From Protula sp. h YS-2021 (lineage: Eukaryota > Annelida > Polychaeta > Sabellida > Serpulidae), in NCBI GenBank assembly GCA_949752745.1, contig OX457031.1:37917502-37981501 (forward strand): a stretch of 64,000 nucleotides of DNA. The letters run 5' to 3'. Position numbers and translations under genes: made by a program. The notes under the pieces are model-generated. The model was not told where the DNA came from. It did no database searches and saw only the letters and a list, made by a program, of their open reading frames with translations. Shown piece after piece: positions 35,896-45,922 of the stretch (its first letter is position 1; each line of letters begins with the position of its first letter).

Positions 35896-36340
35896 CCCCC
35901 AACCGAGGAACCCGGAGGATGGCTATAGGATCGGCTTCCGTCCGTCCGTCTGCCCGTCCGTGTACAAAAGCACCGTATTTCAAGAAGTCCTGGGTGGATT
36001 TCAATCAAACTTGGTGTGTGGCTTCTACATAAAAGATTCTGGACCTGATTAGGTTTTGATGACCTTGACCCCACTTTGAAGGTCATCATAGGACTTAGAA
36101 ATTTGAGGGATGTCATCCAAGAAAATGTACCTTGTGAACATATTATCTCAAGGAGTCCTGGGTGGATTTCAGAAACATAGTGTGTGGCTTCTATATAAAA
36201 GGTTCTCGACCTCATTGGGTTTTGATGACCTTGACCTCACTTTGAAGGTCATCGTTGGACTTTGAAATTTTATAGATGTGAATGAAGAAAATGTACCTTG
36301 TGAATACCATATCTGAAGAAGTGCTGGGTGGATTTCAATG
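35896..36340 (+). mobile_element. Pearl-like element P3: head plus ~167-bp units
   Basis: The head has CCCCCAACCGAGGAACCCGG, ATGGCTATAGGATCGG and CCGTCCGTCCGTC. Units are marked by GTCCTGGGTGGATTTC at about 35988 and 36155 and a variant at 36321, so the period is 166-167 bp. Each full unit holds TGATGACCTTGACC(C/T)CACTTTGAAGGTCATC split as above, an inverted pair of AGGTCA half sites. Confidence 0.75.
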
Positions 36341-36720
36341 AAAGGTACATCTATTGGACAAAGATGTGGATAAACATAATTGACGTGTTCGAGAAGCTGG
36401 GTACCGTCAGATTTGTTGGTCGCGTCGATTATGTGTTAAATATACCAAAGTATTATGTTCCATTTCGACACACACCTAAGTATAACAAGAACTGTGATAG
36501 AATAGAACATATTTAAAACTTCGTGTGTGTATATAAAGTCGCTGTTGTAGTCTTGCAACACCTTTGAATAAACAACTTACGATAAGCTGTACATCTATCG
36601 AACAACGATATACATAACCAGAAATGTACGCGGTGGAGAAGCTGAGTCCTGCCCCATTTGCTGGTCACGTCGGCTATGTGTTTAATACACCTTTCCCTTA
36701 TTCAGAGAAAGTCATGCAGG
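36330..36720 (+). repeat. Two ~245-bp tandem copies after P3
   Basis: GTACATCTAT...GATGTGGATAAACATAA with GAGAAGCTGGGTACC and GGTCGCGTCGATTATGTG at 36342-36450 recurs in diverged form at 36588-36690. The 62-codon open frame at 36328 lies inside this repeat and is not taken as a gene. Confidence 0.6.
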
Positions 36721-37016
36721 TATACATTTTCTTCAGCACTTCTCAACAGAAAAAAAAGCTCTTAGTCTGCCATTAAAATAAGAAATTACAACAGTCTCTG
36801 ATCACCAGTGTCACAAACGTTTCACCTAGCTTTTGGATTTATTAATCCAACGCCATGTAATGTCCAAATCCTGTCAAAATTAATTAATTACATTTTCACA
36901 GTTTTATTCAAATTTGCGTGTCGTAACTACCGTCTCACCTACCTTATTTGTTACGTAAACTTTGTCAAATTACATTTCTGTTACTGGCTTGGAATATAGT
37001 CTACAGTGATTGGGGG

Positions 37017-37513
37017 CAGAGTTGGCAGGTTTCTCCCATTAGGGTTTTTTCCCTGGGTTTAAACCGGGTTTTTACCCCAGGGGAGAAATACGTTTCTTTG
37101 TCCTGCCGTTAAATTATCAACTCAAAATATTTATGGAGGAAGACCTAAAGATAAAGTTTGGGAACACTTCAGGTCGTCTGTGAAGGATAAAAAATCATAT
37201 GCTAGATGCATTTACTGCGGGAACGAGCAGTTGGCAAAAGCTCATCTTGCAAAAGTACCCCCATCTAAATGCACTAAACGTGAGAGAAATGTGCCAAATG
37301 TCGATCACACGACAGTTTATTAAATAATTTGGAATAAAATGCAAATAAACGTTGAAAGAATTTTTATGCCTGACGTTTCTCCCCTGTTTCTCCCCCATTT
37401 ATCCCCGGGAGAAACATTTCTCCCCGGGAGAAACCCTAAATCCCGAGTTTTTCCCCTATTTCTCCCATGGGGAGGGGAGAAATACCTTTCTCCCTGGGAG
37501 AAACCCAACCCTG
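37017..37513 (+). mobile_element. hAT element 3 (497 bp) retaining a BED-finger exon
   Basis: Starts CAGAGTTGGCAGGTTTCTCCC and ends GAGAAACCCAACCCTG. It is flanked by ATTGGGGG at 37009-37016 and 37514-37521 (perfect 8-bp duplication). The ends are packed with GGGAGAAA and TTTCTCCC words. Between them, a coding fragment on the plus strand encodes the start of a hAT transposase (next entry). This ties the element to hAT by content as well as by target duplication. Confidence 0.93.
37112..37323 (+). pseudogene. BED zinc finger fragment of a hAT transposase
   Basis: Reads IYGGRPKDKVWEHFRSSVKD and then ARCIYCGNEQLAKAHLAKVP. This is the BED-finger pattern: aromatic (V)WEHF, a CxxC pair, then a His in LAKAHLAKVP, with a second ligand not obvious downstream. 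It stops at TAA about 37321, well short of the ribonuclease-H-like catalytic domain, so only the DNA-binding N-terminus remains. No donor site is obvious. Confidence 0.75.
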
Positions 37514-37548
37514 ATTGGGGGCCTTATACATGTATGTGGGGGGTACAT

Positions 37549-38136
37549 ACAATTTGACCAACCGCAATTTGATCAACCACAATTTGACCAACAGAAATTT
37601 GACCAACTGCAATTTGACCAACCGCTTACTGGAAAAACTGACATTTGACCAACTTTCAGTTTTAGATATACATAACCTTGTAAATCTAGGAGTTCGAGGT
37701 TTCGTAAGAAAAAGAAGTGCTCATTCGCATCAAAGAGATGTTATGCTAATCCTGTCGCTGTCAATGAGTGTCATAAGGTTGAGTTCCACGTGCCCCGTTA
37801 ATCTCCGTAATCCGGCGTTATACAAGGCGTTATACAAACAAACCCAGACCTGGTGGAAGCTTTAGTGTCATCTCAGGTACGTGTTTTATGTGAAGTTTTG
37901 CGAGGATATGAGATTACTACCATCCCGGTACATTTGGACAGTACTTTTACTTGTAGTGTTATAACTGTTTAAATGTTGCTTTTGTCGGAACATTTGTGAT
38001 TGCTAATGTTTTACTGATAAGTGGTAGAAAAACAATAAATTATGAAGTTGGTCAAGTGTCCATTTTTTCATTAAGAGGTTGGTCAAATTGCGGTTGGTCA
38101 AATTTCAGTTGGTCAAATTTCGGTGTACCGGGATGG
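37549..38136 (+). mobile_element. Word-repeat element with CAATTTGACCAAC termini
   Basis: The left end holds five iterations of AATTTGACCAAC (37551-37625) and one more near 37645. The right end holds the inverted form GGTTGGTCAAATT four times (38050-38121) and ends near GGTGTACCGG. The sequence between includes the left arm of the inverted repeat described next. No target duplication was identified. Confidence 0.65.
37688..37932 (+). repeat. 245-bp inverted repeat, left arm
   Basis: Pairs with 38124-38368. Both arms are 245 bp and nearly identical; a difference that I can see is CCCAGACCTGG versus CCCAGGCCTGG. It encodes the C-terminal half of a FLYWCH finger and following residues, VRGFVRKRSAHSHQRDV onward. 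Confidence 0.9.
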
Positions 38137-38368
38137 TAGTAATCTCATATCCTCGCAAAACTTCACATAAAACACGTACCTGAGATGACACTAAAGCTTC
38201 CACCAGGCCTGGGTTTGTTTGTATAACGCCTTGTATAACGCCGGATTACGGAGATTAACGGGGCACGTGGAACTCAACCTTATGACACTCATTGACAGCG
38301 ACAGGATTAGCATAACATCTCTTTGATGCGAATGAGCACTTCTTTTTCTTACGAAACCTCGAACTCCT
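38124..38368 (-). repeat. 245-bp inverted repeat, right arm
   Basis: Minus-strand copy of 37688-37932, separated from it by 191 bp. Only this arm is joined upstream to the first half of the FLYWCH finger, so it is probably the source copy. Confidence 0.9.
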
Positions 38369-38576
38369 ATTAAAAAATATTTATCGATTTTATAGTAATC
38401 CACGCTTCACATTTATAGGCGGCGCGATTCGAACATTCCCACGAGATTGACGTTTTTAGTGTTTTTTTAGTGTATGTGTATCCTTGATAGCACAGCTTTG
38501 AACCACCTTTATGATTTTTTATCACTTCCACGTTTGAACAATTCACTAATTCACTGTATTTCACATTGTATTTCAA
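38191..38576 (-). pseudogene. FLYWCH zinc finger remnant
   Basis: Read on the minus strand from 38576: EVIKNHKGGSKLCYQGYTY, SWECSNRAAYKCEAWITIKS, then after a one-base frame change GVRGFVRKRSAHSHQRDV. The order Leu-Tyr-Trp-Cys-Cys-His-His fits a FLYWCH finger, the DNA-binding module found before MULE transposases. It continues about 50 residues to a stop with no transposase domain. The frame change at about 38390 and the missing catalytic part mark it as a relic. Confidence 0.8.
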
Positions 38577-38744
38577 TATTCACATTCCATAATTCACTTC
38601 AATTTTTTTACTTCACTTTCACAATTATTCACTTCAATTTTTTATTTCGTTTCAACAAATAATGAAATCACCGATGTAAAACGTACGTTGAATGCATTAT
38701 CTGGATGGAAAAGGGGGGGGGGGGGTCATATACTACTCTGTCTT

Positions 38745-38970
38745 AAAACAAACCTTTTATCCCTGTGATGGATTAACCAGATTAACCTTGTGAAAATCCA
38801 TGTGACGAGCACACAATGAGATGAATCGAACCTTTCATCTCTGTGCTGGGTAAATCCCAGATAAACGTGAGAGGACTCAAACCTTTCATCCTTATGATGG
38901 ATAAACTCGATTGCATTTTTGTTTGCACTTAACATCAGCGCAATAGCATTAATGAAACCTTTCATTTTAT
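38745..38970 (+). repeat. Irregular short tandem repeat
   Basis: AAACCTTTCATCC(C/T)T(G/A)TGATGGATAAA-like blocks recur at about 38749, 38829, 38879 and 38955. Non-coding. Confidence 0.5.
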
Positions 38971-39199
38971 GGAATAAAAAATAACCAACTTTATATAATT
39001 GAACAATTATTTGTAGCATAATATTATAATCTACAAAAAATAAACAATATTCGGGGGAGGGGGTCGCCCCAGGGGGGTTTCATCCCAATGGGGGGGGGGG
39101 GGGGTTACCCTAGTCTGGATTTTCAGGGGAGGGGGTTTCATCCGTTTATCTGGAATGATATTCACGATGCCGTGGCTTCAAGCCCCCGCTGAAGGCGAA

Positions 39200-39690
39200 T
39201 ATTTTCATTGTTTCCCTTTGTAGGTCAAATATACAATATTTATCGTTCTTCCTCCCATAGCAGGGGTGTGCATTGTGGCCTGTGAGGCAAGTGAGTGTGA
39301 GTTCAAGCACCAGTGAGGAATCAATTTATTTTTTGATGTGTGTTTTGATGCCTGCTATATCTTTAGTGTTGCTCAAGGTGCGTATTAATATTTAATACTT
39401 TTTGTATTAATATTTAATACATTACATTAGTACAATAAGGCTGTGGTATTTTTGTTATCGATTCGGCAAAAACTAGCCAAAATGAACTGATAGCTTGAAG
39501 ATAAACACAAGAAAAATGCTGTTTGTTCCACAGATCCTGCCCGATTACTTTTCATAGCATTGTTTTCCATGAGGCTTACTGCCAAATGTAAATTTTGTCG
39601 AAATTTGTCAGTTTCTACTTTTACCTTTGTAATATCTTCGCTTTTACGGCTCGGCACAATGTCCACTGATGTTCTTGTTATTATTTATAG
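39200..39690 (+). repeat. Dispersed repeat R2, copy 1
   Basis: Collinear with 47130-47512. Shared landmarks: CCTGTGA(A/G)GCAAG, GAGTT(C/T)AAG, AGGAATCAATTTATTTTTTG, CTGCTATATCTTTAGTGTTGCTCAAG, AAACTGATAGCTT and CACAATGTCCA. A weak tRNA-like stretch lies at its start. Non-coding. Confidence 0.75.
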
Positions 39691-39708
39691 AGGCTTCTCT
39701 GGGTGTAG

Positions 39709-39825
39709 GAAAAAATGGTCACGAAAAAATTGTCACGGAAATAATGGTAAGCGGAAAAATGGTAAAGAGAAAAAATGGTAAAGTACTAAAAACGGAAATT
39801 ATGGTAATTTTTTCCATATTAAAAA
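39709..39825 (+). repeat. Word-repeat block: iterated AAAAATGGTAA
   Basis: Six to seven iterations of GGAAAAAATGGTAA / ACGGAAATTATGGTAA. Looks like one end of a DNA transposon. No inverted partner found. Confidence 0.5.
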
Positions 39826-40089
39826 TAAGGTTAATTTTCATCCAGGAAACTATGCTACAGGCCTAAACAACATCAAAGAAAATCCGCTCAGTGCCTGGAA
39901 TGTCACAGGATGCCAGGCCTCGTATCCATACGATGAGTTTTATAATCCCTATGTCTTCATTGCTGCCTCAGCACATCGTGTGGCTCATCCATAGACTACT
40001 CATGTGTCACCAGAACATTATAAAAACTAATGCCGGAACCGCCACGCAAGCGCGTGAAGCGGGCTAACTCGCAACTGCAAAGCAAGCTG

Positions 40090-40180
40090 TACCGGTATCC
40101 CGACAATCCATCTGCCGACAATATATCTGGCGACAATTCGTCTAAAGTGCTTGGGTACGACAATTCGTCTAATTCACAAT
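40090..40180 (+). repeat. Word-repeat block: iterated CGACAATTCGTCT
   Basis: Four iterations of (C/G)CGACAAT(T/A)(C/T)(G/A)TCT, immediately before the second MULE relic. It may be that element's terminus. Confidence 0.5.
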
Positions 40181-40229
40181 AAATAATATTTTTGCAATTT
40201 AGCTGCAAATTTGCCTGTTCAATGGGTAA

Positions 40230-40930
40230 GCACTCCGGCTCATGCTGATCAACAGTATGTTCACTAAACTAGCAGTCCCATCAGTGGGCCTTCGCCAACT
40301 AGCCGCAATTCCCACCCGGTTCATGGCTGGGAATTTCGCGATGTCGCCACGAGGTGTTCTCCAACTATAAGTGATCAAAGTGCCTGTAGGGAATACCACA
40401 GTTTCTACCGTTTACGCCATCGTGGAAAGTCTCATGCGTCCTACTCTGAGTTATTCCGCGCCAAACTGGATCAGTGCGAAACTATGGATTTATTCCCTTA
40501 CCCCACCACGATACAATGCGACTTCGGACAAGCCGTTATACGGGCCACAGAGGACGTTCTGGGACCAGAAGTTGACGTCAAAGCATGTTTCTTTCACATG
40601 ATCGAGACCACTTGGCGTAAAATCTAAGAACTATGTTTGGTCCCTATGTTTTGGAACCACGAGCAATTTAAACTTTTTGTGGTGTGCTGGACGGTCCAGC
40701 CTTTCTAAGAGTTGAAGATGTTACAAGTGGGACTCGATTATCTTCGCAATAATACGCCTGAAGGAGCAGAACCATTAGTAAACTATTTTGCTGCAACCTA
40801 CGCTGAAGGCACATTTCACAGAGCCAACGTACAGAGGCTTGATGGTGGTATCTGGACCCGTAGAGAATACCAAGAAATGCAAACGCGCGACAAGACCATT
40901 CCGGAGTTTTTACGTGGCGTAGGAGGATGA
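40230..40930 (+). pseudogene. MULE transposase relic 2
   Basis: Homologous to the relic at 21846-22895 but damaged elsewhere. Readable blocks over three frames: LAVPSVGLRQLA; FMAGNFAMSP, where the first catalytic Asp (DGTF in copy 1) is Ala; VIKVPVGNTTVSTVYAI; YPTTIQCDFGQAVIRAT with the second Asp; ACFFHMIETTWRKI; a LDYLRNNTPEGAEPLVNYF block; and a C-terminal TIPEFLRGVGG. The part between ATYAEGTF and TIPEF is deleted. No FLYWCH finger is joined to it. Stops and frame shifts show that it is dead. Confidence 0.85.
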
Positions 40931-41244
40931 GGGTCCAGATGCTCACATTGGTTGCTCGCTGGGGGTTCGTTGCGCAGAGTAGCGTCGAGAACGTTCCACA
41001 GTACCACAGTACGCTCCACGAGTACCCCTCGTACAGAAGTTTCTGTTTTCCTTTGCTTTATGTATTATCTCTATTGTAAATTTTTAACCATGACATGCAA
41101 CATTTTTTCTCTTTTTTTATGCTGAATAACTCCGGTGCCGGGAGTAGATTGAATACTCACAATTACCCCATCGCGTAATTCCGAAATGTATTATTTTCAG
41201 GTGTAATTGCAATCAAGAATTGTAGTTTCAAAAACAGATGCAAC

Positions 41245-41580
41245 AACAACTCTGGTCAGTGAAGGGATTAAACCCTTTTTTTTCAAGTACTGCATTGCAA
41301 TTGACAAGTGCAAATTTTTAACGGTTGTGAGAATGACTCTGGTCTGTGATGAGATCAAGCCTCATTTCTTTTAAGTAGTAATTGCAACTAACCAGTACAA
41401 ATTGATAATAGTTGTAAGAATGACTCTGGTCTGTGATGGGATCAAACTTAAGATTTCTTTTAAGTAGTAATTGCAACTAACAAGTACAAATTGATAATGG
41501 TTGTAAGAATGACTCTGGTCTGTGATGGGATCAAACTTAAGATTTGTACTTGAAAACAATTTAAAGAATGACTCTGGTTT
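41245..41580 (+). repeat. Tandem repeat, ~88-bp units
   Basis: GAATGACTCTGGTCTGTGATG recurs near 41332, 41418 and 41507, with a degenerate first unit near 41248. Each is followed by GATCAA(A/G)C and AAGTAGTAATTGCAACTAAC. Confidence 0.8.
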
Positions 41581-41767
41581 TCAGAGATATTTGTGAAGAA
41601 TTCTTTCGTCTGTTTGATTGCAATTTACTGCCAAAAACAGTAATTAGTAAAGAGCTTCGATTTGAAGAACATTTTAATGTCTGAGTGAAAAAATGTATTA
41701 AATTTTATTTTTATTAAGAAAAGAATCAAGCCACCTTAAAAAAAAAATCGGCGATAAAGAAATTACA

Positions 41768-41872
41768 AATTCCGACAAAATGTCTCGAATATCACTTTCG
41801 ACAAAATGTGCCTCGACAAAGTGTCCCTTGACAGAATGTCTTCGCCAAACTGTCTCTCGACAAAATGTCGTG
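41768..41872 (+). repeat. Word-repeat block: iterated TCGACAAAATGTC
   Basis: Six iterations of CGACAAA(A/G)TGTC with small changes, about 850 bp after the second MULE relic. Similar in style, but not identical, to the block at 40090. Confidence 0.55.
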
Positions 41873-42308
41873 GAATCGTTTATCAGTGTTTATTTATGAA
41901 TTTACATGAATATATTTGAATTTTGTTGTCTTAAAGTATCATCGCAGTTTGACCTTGACACAGTACCAGTAGCCCGTCACGTTTCATCTTGTTATTTTGG
42001 GTGCATGGGCACCGTGTGTGTAAACTTTAACAAGCCATACTCGGAAGAATGTGCATCTTAGTCCACGCATCCCATGTCTTGGCTGTCATTCAGTTCTGCA
42101 ACCGTTTTTAATTGGCCAAATATTAGTACGTAATAGCCAGTGGCAAGAAATTTTAATGGGTGAAAGTGCTTTCCTTACCTTGAACACCACCCCAGTTGTC
42201 TAAATGTTACTTTAATTACCAATCTGTTAATCAATAGCTGAGTGTGTGTTTGTATGCTGCAATACTGTGGCAGTTTCACCGTATTTACTGATGGGTAAAG
42301 TCAACTAT

Positions 42309-42720
42309 CAGGATTCATAGCGATCCTTGAAATCCTGGAATTCGGCAAAATCCTTCAAGGATCCTGGAAAATCCCGGAATCTGACAAAAATCCTTGAAAA
42401 CCGTGGAATTCGGAATTCGTAATTAATTTTTTCTAATTTATGAAATATACTTACTTTTCCTGTGTGTATGATTTAAAAATTTAATGTACACATAGATAAT
42501 CGATTTTTTTGGGTTTAGAAGTACAAATAAACGACATTCTTGAATTTAAAATGTTTTAAAGTTCTTGGAAAAATCCTTAAAAATCCTGGAATTTCATTTT
42601 AATATATCCTTGAAAATCCTGGAATTTCACCTGCAAATATTCCTGAAACTCCTTGAATTTTACCTCCATATATCCTTGAAAATCCTGGAATTTAACGTCT
42701 GGTTTTCGCTATGAACCCTG
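42309..42720 (+). mobile_element. MITE with CAGGRTTCATAGCGA ends (412 bp)
   Basis: Begins CAGGATTCATAGCGA and ends TCGCTATGAACCCTG. The interior repeats TCCTTGAAAATCCTGGAATTT about ten times. ACTAT abuts both ends, so the duplicated target is at least 5 bp; an 8-bp one is not seen. Terminal CAGG suggests hAT, but that is not secure. Confidence 0.7.
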
Positions 42721-44062
42721 ACTATTCATGTCAAGAAAATTTCAGTATTTTCGATTTCTGGCGCTTTTTTCATTTTTGCCGGGTTTTTTTTCCGTTTTTT
42801 TCCCACTGTCTTGGAAAAAATAGGTTTTGTCGGGGAAAAAATACCAAACCTGATACTATGTGAATCGAGGGAGACCGACAAACAGTGATTATAAAATAAA
42901 AAATTACAAAGAAAATGACTGGACGATGATAATATACACAATATTAGACAACAGTACAGATTAGCAGCCGTAATACTTTTTAAAAGGTAATTTTTGATCA
43001 CACATGTCAATACTGTCATTGTACTCGAAGTTCTTCCGTAAAGTGATATATATGGTTCCATAACAGTTGGCAAATGCGTAAGCTCCACACTAGCTTCTTG
43101 TACAAGATTATTGATACTCCAATAGTTTTATATCGGAGTGTTAAGACTAGGATTATATGGAATGAGTGACTCTTTGAGATAAGAGGGTCCACGATCATGT
43201 AACGCATTGAAAATTTGTACTAAAATCCTAAAAATTATTACATTATTTCTTTATTATCGCAGCTCCTTGCGGATTGCTTGGAGATTGCTTCTGCATCTTT
43301 TGAAACTAAATGAAGAAAATAGAACTTTTTGTAAATTAATGTGCATTAATTTGTGCACCGAGAGACGTCTTTTAGTAATGATAGCCGAAGAACGGGCTTG
43401 TAATTTCCTCTACACAAAAGATACGATTCAGTTGGAAAACAGGCAGATATGTGTAAAATCGTATATTTTTAAACATGTAAAGCGATATCACGTTCGCAGG
43501 TGGTAGAACACAGTAATTATCGTGAAAAAACAGTGAAATCTGACGGAAGGTGCCCGGTTATTGGTACAAAGCTTGGATTTCTGGCACACAAGACTTCCAT
43601 TACCTTGGCACAAAGAATTCGTTTACTGTTCTTCTACTTCCATACTTTACAAACAAAGTGGCGACTATCTCAAATACAGCATTAACAATAATTAGTTTTT
43701 GCTATAATCTCACAGCATTGGCATTGCTAAATGAGAATTTGCACAGAAAGAGGAGGGGTCGAGTGTGTTAGCGCTTTGAAAAAAAATACGATGAAAATCT
43801 TTTCTTTTTTTCACTTGAAGTAATTGAACAAACCACCGGCAACATTAGTTACTAGTGTAAGCACTAGATAGGAATGAAACTGTATGGTCTTGAACCAGAA
43901 ACTGAATTAAAGCAAATAATAAATACACAAATTACTGGCTGTATGCCTGACATTGAGCATTGAGTTTTCAACTTTGTGTGGATCGAATTTGAAGTTGAAT
44001 TGTAACGCCTTTTATAGAGAGGCGTTCTTGCAATATCGTTTATATACTGTGGTTTATTTCAG
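42721..44062. other. Region upstream of the MRPL32 exons
   Basis: The first MRPL32 exon (start codon and presequence) should lie upstream of 44063, but no candidate with the needed phase-1 donor was convincing. CAGGTTTGGTATTTTTTCCC on the minus strand near 42865 looks like a lone transposon end. Short open frames here look non-coding. Confidence 0.4.
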
Positions 44063-44326
44063 GTCCTCCTGGCCCGCAGCTGGCCTACGCTTGCAATGTC
44101 GATAACACCAGCACTAGCCACGAACAATCAGCGAGTGCCACCGACGTGCTGCGTTCCTTATTTGACGGCTTTCTATGGAAAAGTGTACCGAAGAAGCGCC
44201 GGTCGCTCGAGCGGCGCCGAATCAGGCACCACGGTAGCACCTACATGCGGCGCTACTGCACGCCCAAGAGGAACATCGTGGCTTGCCTGGAATGCGGCCA
44301 CTGGCATGAAGCACACACTATATGCG
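44063..44326 (+). CDS. MRPL32: Mitochondrial ribosomal protein L32, internal exon
   Basis: bL32m is a component of the mitochondrial large ribosomal subunit. The exon (264 bp) follows TTTATTTCAG, enters and leaves in phase 1, and ends GCG|GTATAT. Family landmarks: LFDGFLWKSVPKKRRSLERR, matching the processed N-terminus region of L32 (W(M)AVPK(N/K)RR), then TPKRNIVACLECGHWHEAHT with the first Cys pair of the zinc site. The upstream 30 residues (PPGPQLAYACNVDNTS...) belong to the mitochondrial presequence region. In yeast and mouse this presequence is removed by the m-AAA protease. The 5' exon was not located. Confidence 0.93.
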
Positions 44327-44439
44327 GTATATGTTCGCATGACAGAAATCTTAATTCCCACTTGCAAACATAGTTTGCAAATGGGTATGCTTTGCTAAGA
44401 ATCTGACTGTTTATTCCTTTTTGGTTTTGTTTCTTTCTT

Positions 44440-45922
44440 TTTTTTCCATCTCGGAGGTTTCCAGAAAACTTCCCCCTACGCTATTTGACGTAGGGCGATA
44501 AAATTTGGCGCAGAGATAGAGGGTGATGAGATGTCGTGAAATCCGCAAATCTTTGTGACCTTGACCTCCAAGGTCAAATTGAGGTCAGAGTATTTTTGAC
44601 CTCAAAGTGGTTTCCAGAAAACTCCTCGTACATGGTTTGTAGTAGAAAGACGCCATTTGGCAGAAACATAGAGGGTAATGAGTTGTCGTGAAATCCGCAA
44701 AATTGTTTGACCTTGACCTTCAAGTTGACCATTATCTCGTTGACCTTGACCTCCTTCGTCATGGTCAAGATAAAAAAACCGGAAGTTAACCATTATCTCG
44801 AAAACGGTTAGAGATAGAGCGATTTTGAGCTTATGTTCGACCCTTTGGGCCTAAAAGACGTTTTGTAAGAAGTGATGTGATCCGTCACTGATGGGTCCGA
44901 TTCGGTTCGGTTTCGGTTTTTAAAGAAAAATCCGCGGTTTCTCCGGTTCGGTTTCGGTTTTTTCAGACTATGCAAATACATATAAATTAAAGATATCCCA
45001 ATTAATTTTCTGTTTTTATTCTTGAACGTGATAAGTAAACACATTGCTTAACTTAAAAAGGGACTCATCTGGAAGTGTAAAATAATGCTGCGCTAAAATA
45101 GTGAGCTGAAACATTCATAGCAGCTAAAAATGGTCCTGAGAAAAACAAAAAAATAATGTTAATTAAAAACCGAAAATGAACCGCGGTTTTCCACATAGCA
45201 CGGTTCGGTTTAATCGAACCGCCACCTTCATGGTTAACCGTCCCAAATGGTAAACCGTCACATCACTAGTAAGAGGTACCCGGGTGACCTTGGCCTCCTC
45301 CATCATGGTCATGGTCAAAAACTGCAAGTTGACCATTATCTTGAAAAAGGTTAGAGAGAGGGCGATTTGAGCTTATTTTCGACCCTTTGGGCTTAGAACA
45401 GGTTATATAAGAGATACCTTGGTGAGCTTGACCTCCTCATGGTCAAGGTCAATAACCGGAAATTGACCATTATCTCGGAAACGGTTAGAGACAGAGGGAT
45501 TTTGAGCTTAGTTTCGGTCCTTTGGACCTAAAAGACGTTATGTAAGAGGTACCTCGGTGACCTTGATCTCCTCCGTCATGGTCAAGATCAAAACCCGGAA
45601 GTTGACCATTATCTGGAAAACGATTAGAGATAGAGCGATTTTGAGCTTATTTTCAAACTTTTAGGCTAAAAGACGTTATATAAGAGATACGTCGGTGATC
45701 TTGACCTCCTCAGTCATGGTCAAGGTCAAAAACCGGAAGTTGTCAATTATCTCGAAAACCGTTGGAGATAAAAAGAGGGATTTTGAGCTTATTTTCGACT
45801 CTTTGGGCCTAAAAGATGTGATATAAGAGGTACCTCGGTGACCTTGACCTCCTCCATGGTCACGGTCAAAAACCTTCTGCCATTGCAAGTGGGTGCCATT
45901 TCGCTACATGTAGCGAAATTCA
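44440..45922 (+). repeat. Tandem satellite S1, ~140-bp units with TGACCTTGACC, ending in a 20-bp palindrome and CTAG
   Basis: Eight or so diverged units, each with GACCTTGACCTCCTC, TCATGGTCAAGGTCAA, CCGGAAGTTGACCATTATCT and GATTTTGAGCTTA-TTTTCGACC. The array is cut by a MITE at 44871-45268. It closes with TTTCGCTACATGTAGCGAAA at 45899-45918, followed by TTCAGT and CTAG|T, as at Helitron 3' ends. It shares its core with the array at 60395-61790. Confidence 0.8.
44871..45268 (+). mobile_element. MITE nested in satellite S1 (398 bp)
   Basis: Begins AGTGATGTGATCCGTCAC and ends GTCACATCACTA. GTAAGA flanks both sides (44865-44870, 45269-45274) and restores the satellite sequence when the insert is removed. 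Both ends carry iterated GGTTCGGTTTCGGTTTTT words (inverted at the right end). A hAT origin is possible. Confidence 0.75.

Noticed and set aside
37515..37865. A duplicated gene pair with 38191-38403
   Set aside because: Both frames come from the two arms of the inverted repeat and from half of a FLYWCH finger; neither is a complete gene.
39266..39330. tRNA gene (GGCCTGTGAGGCAAG...GAGTTCAAGCACC)
   Set aside because: Box A is poor and no cloverleaf is apparent; the same stretch at 47180 is equally degenerate. At best a SINE trace.
42780..42866. Another hAT element (CAGGTTTGGTATTTTTTCCC on the minus strand)
   Set aside because: Only one end is visible and no target duplication can be tested.
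43207..43506. 99-codon frame as the first MRPL32 exon
   Set aside because: Position is suitable, but there is no presequence character, and no phase-1 donor joins it to 44063.
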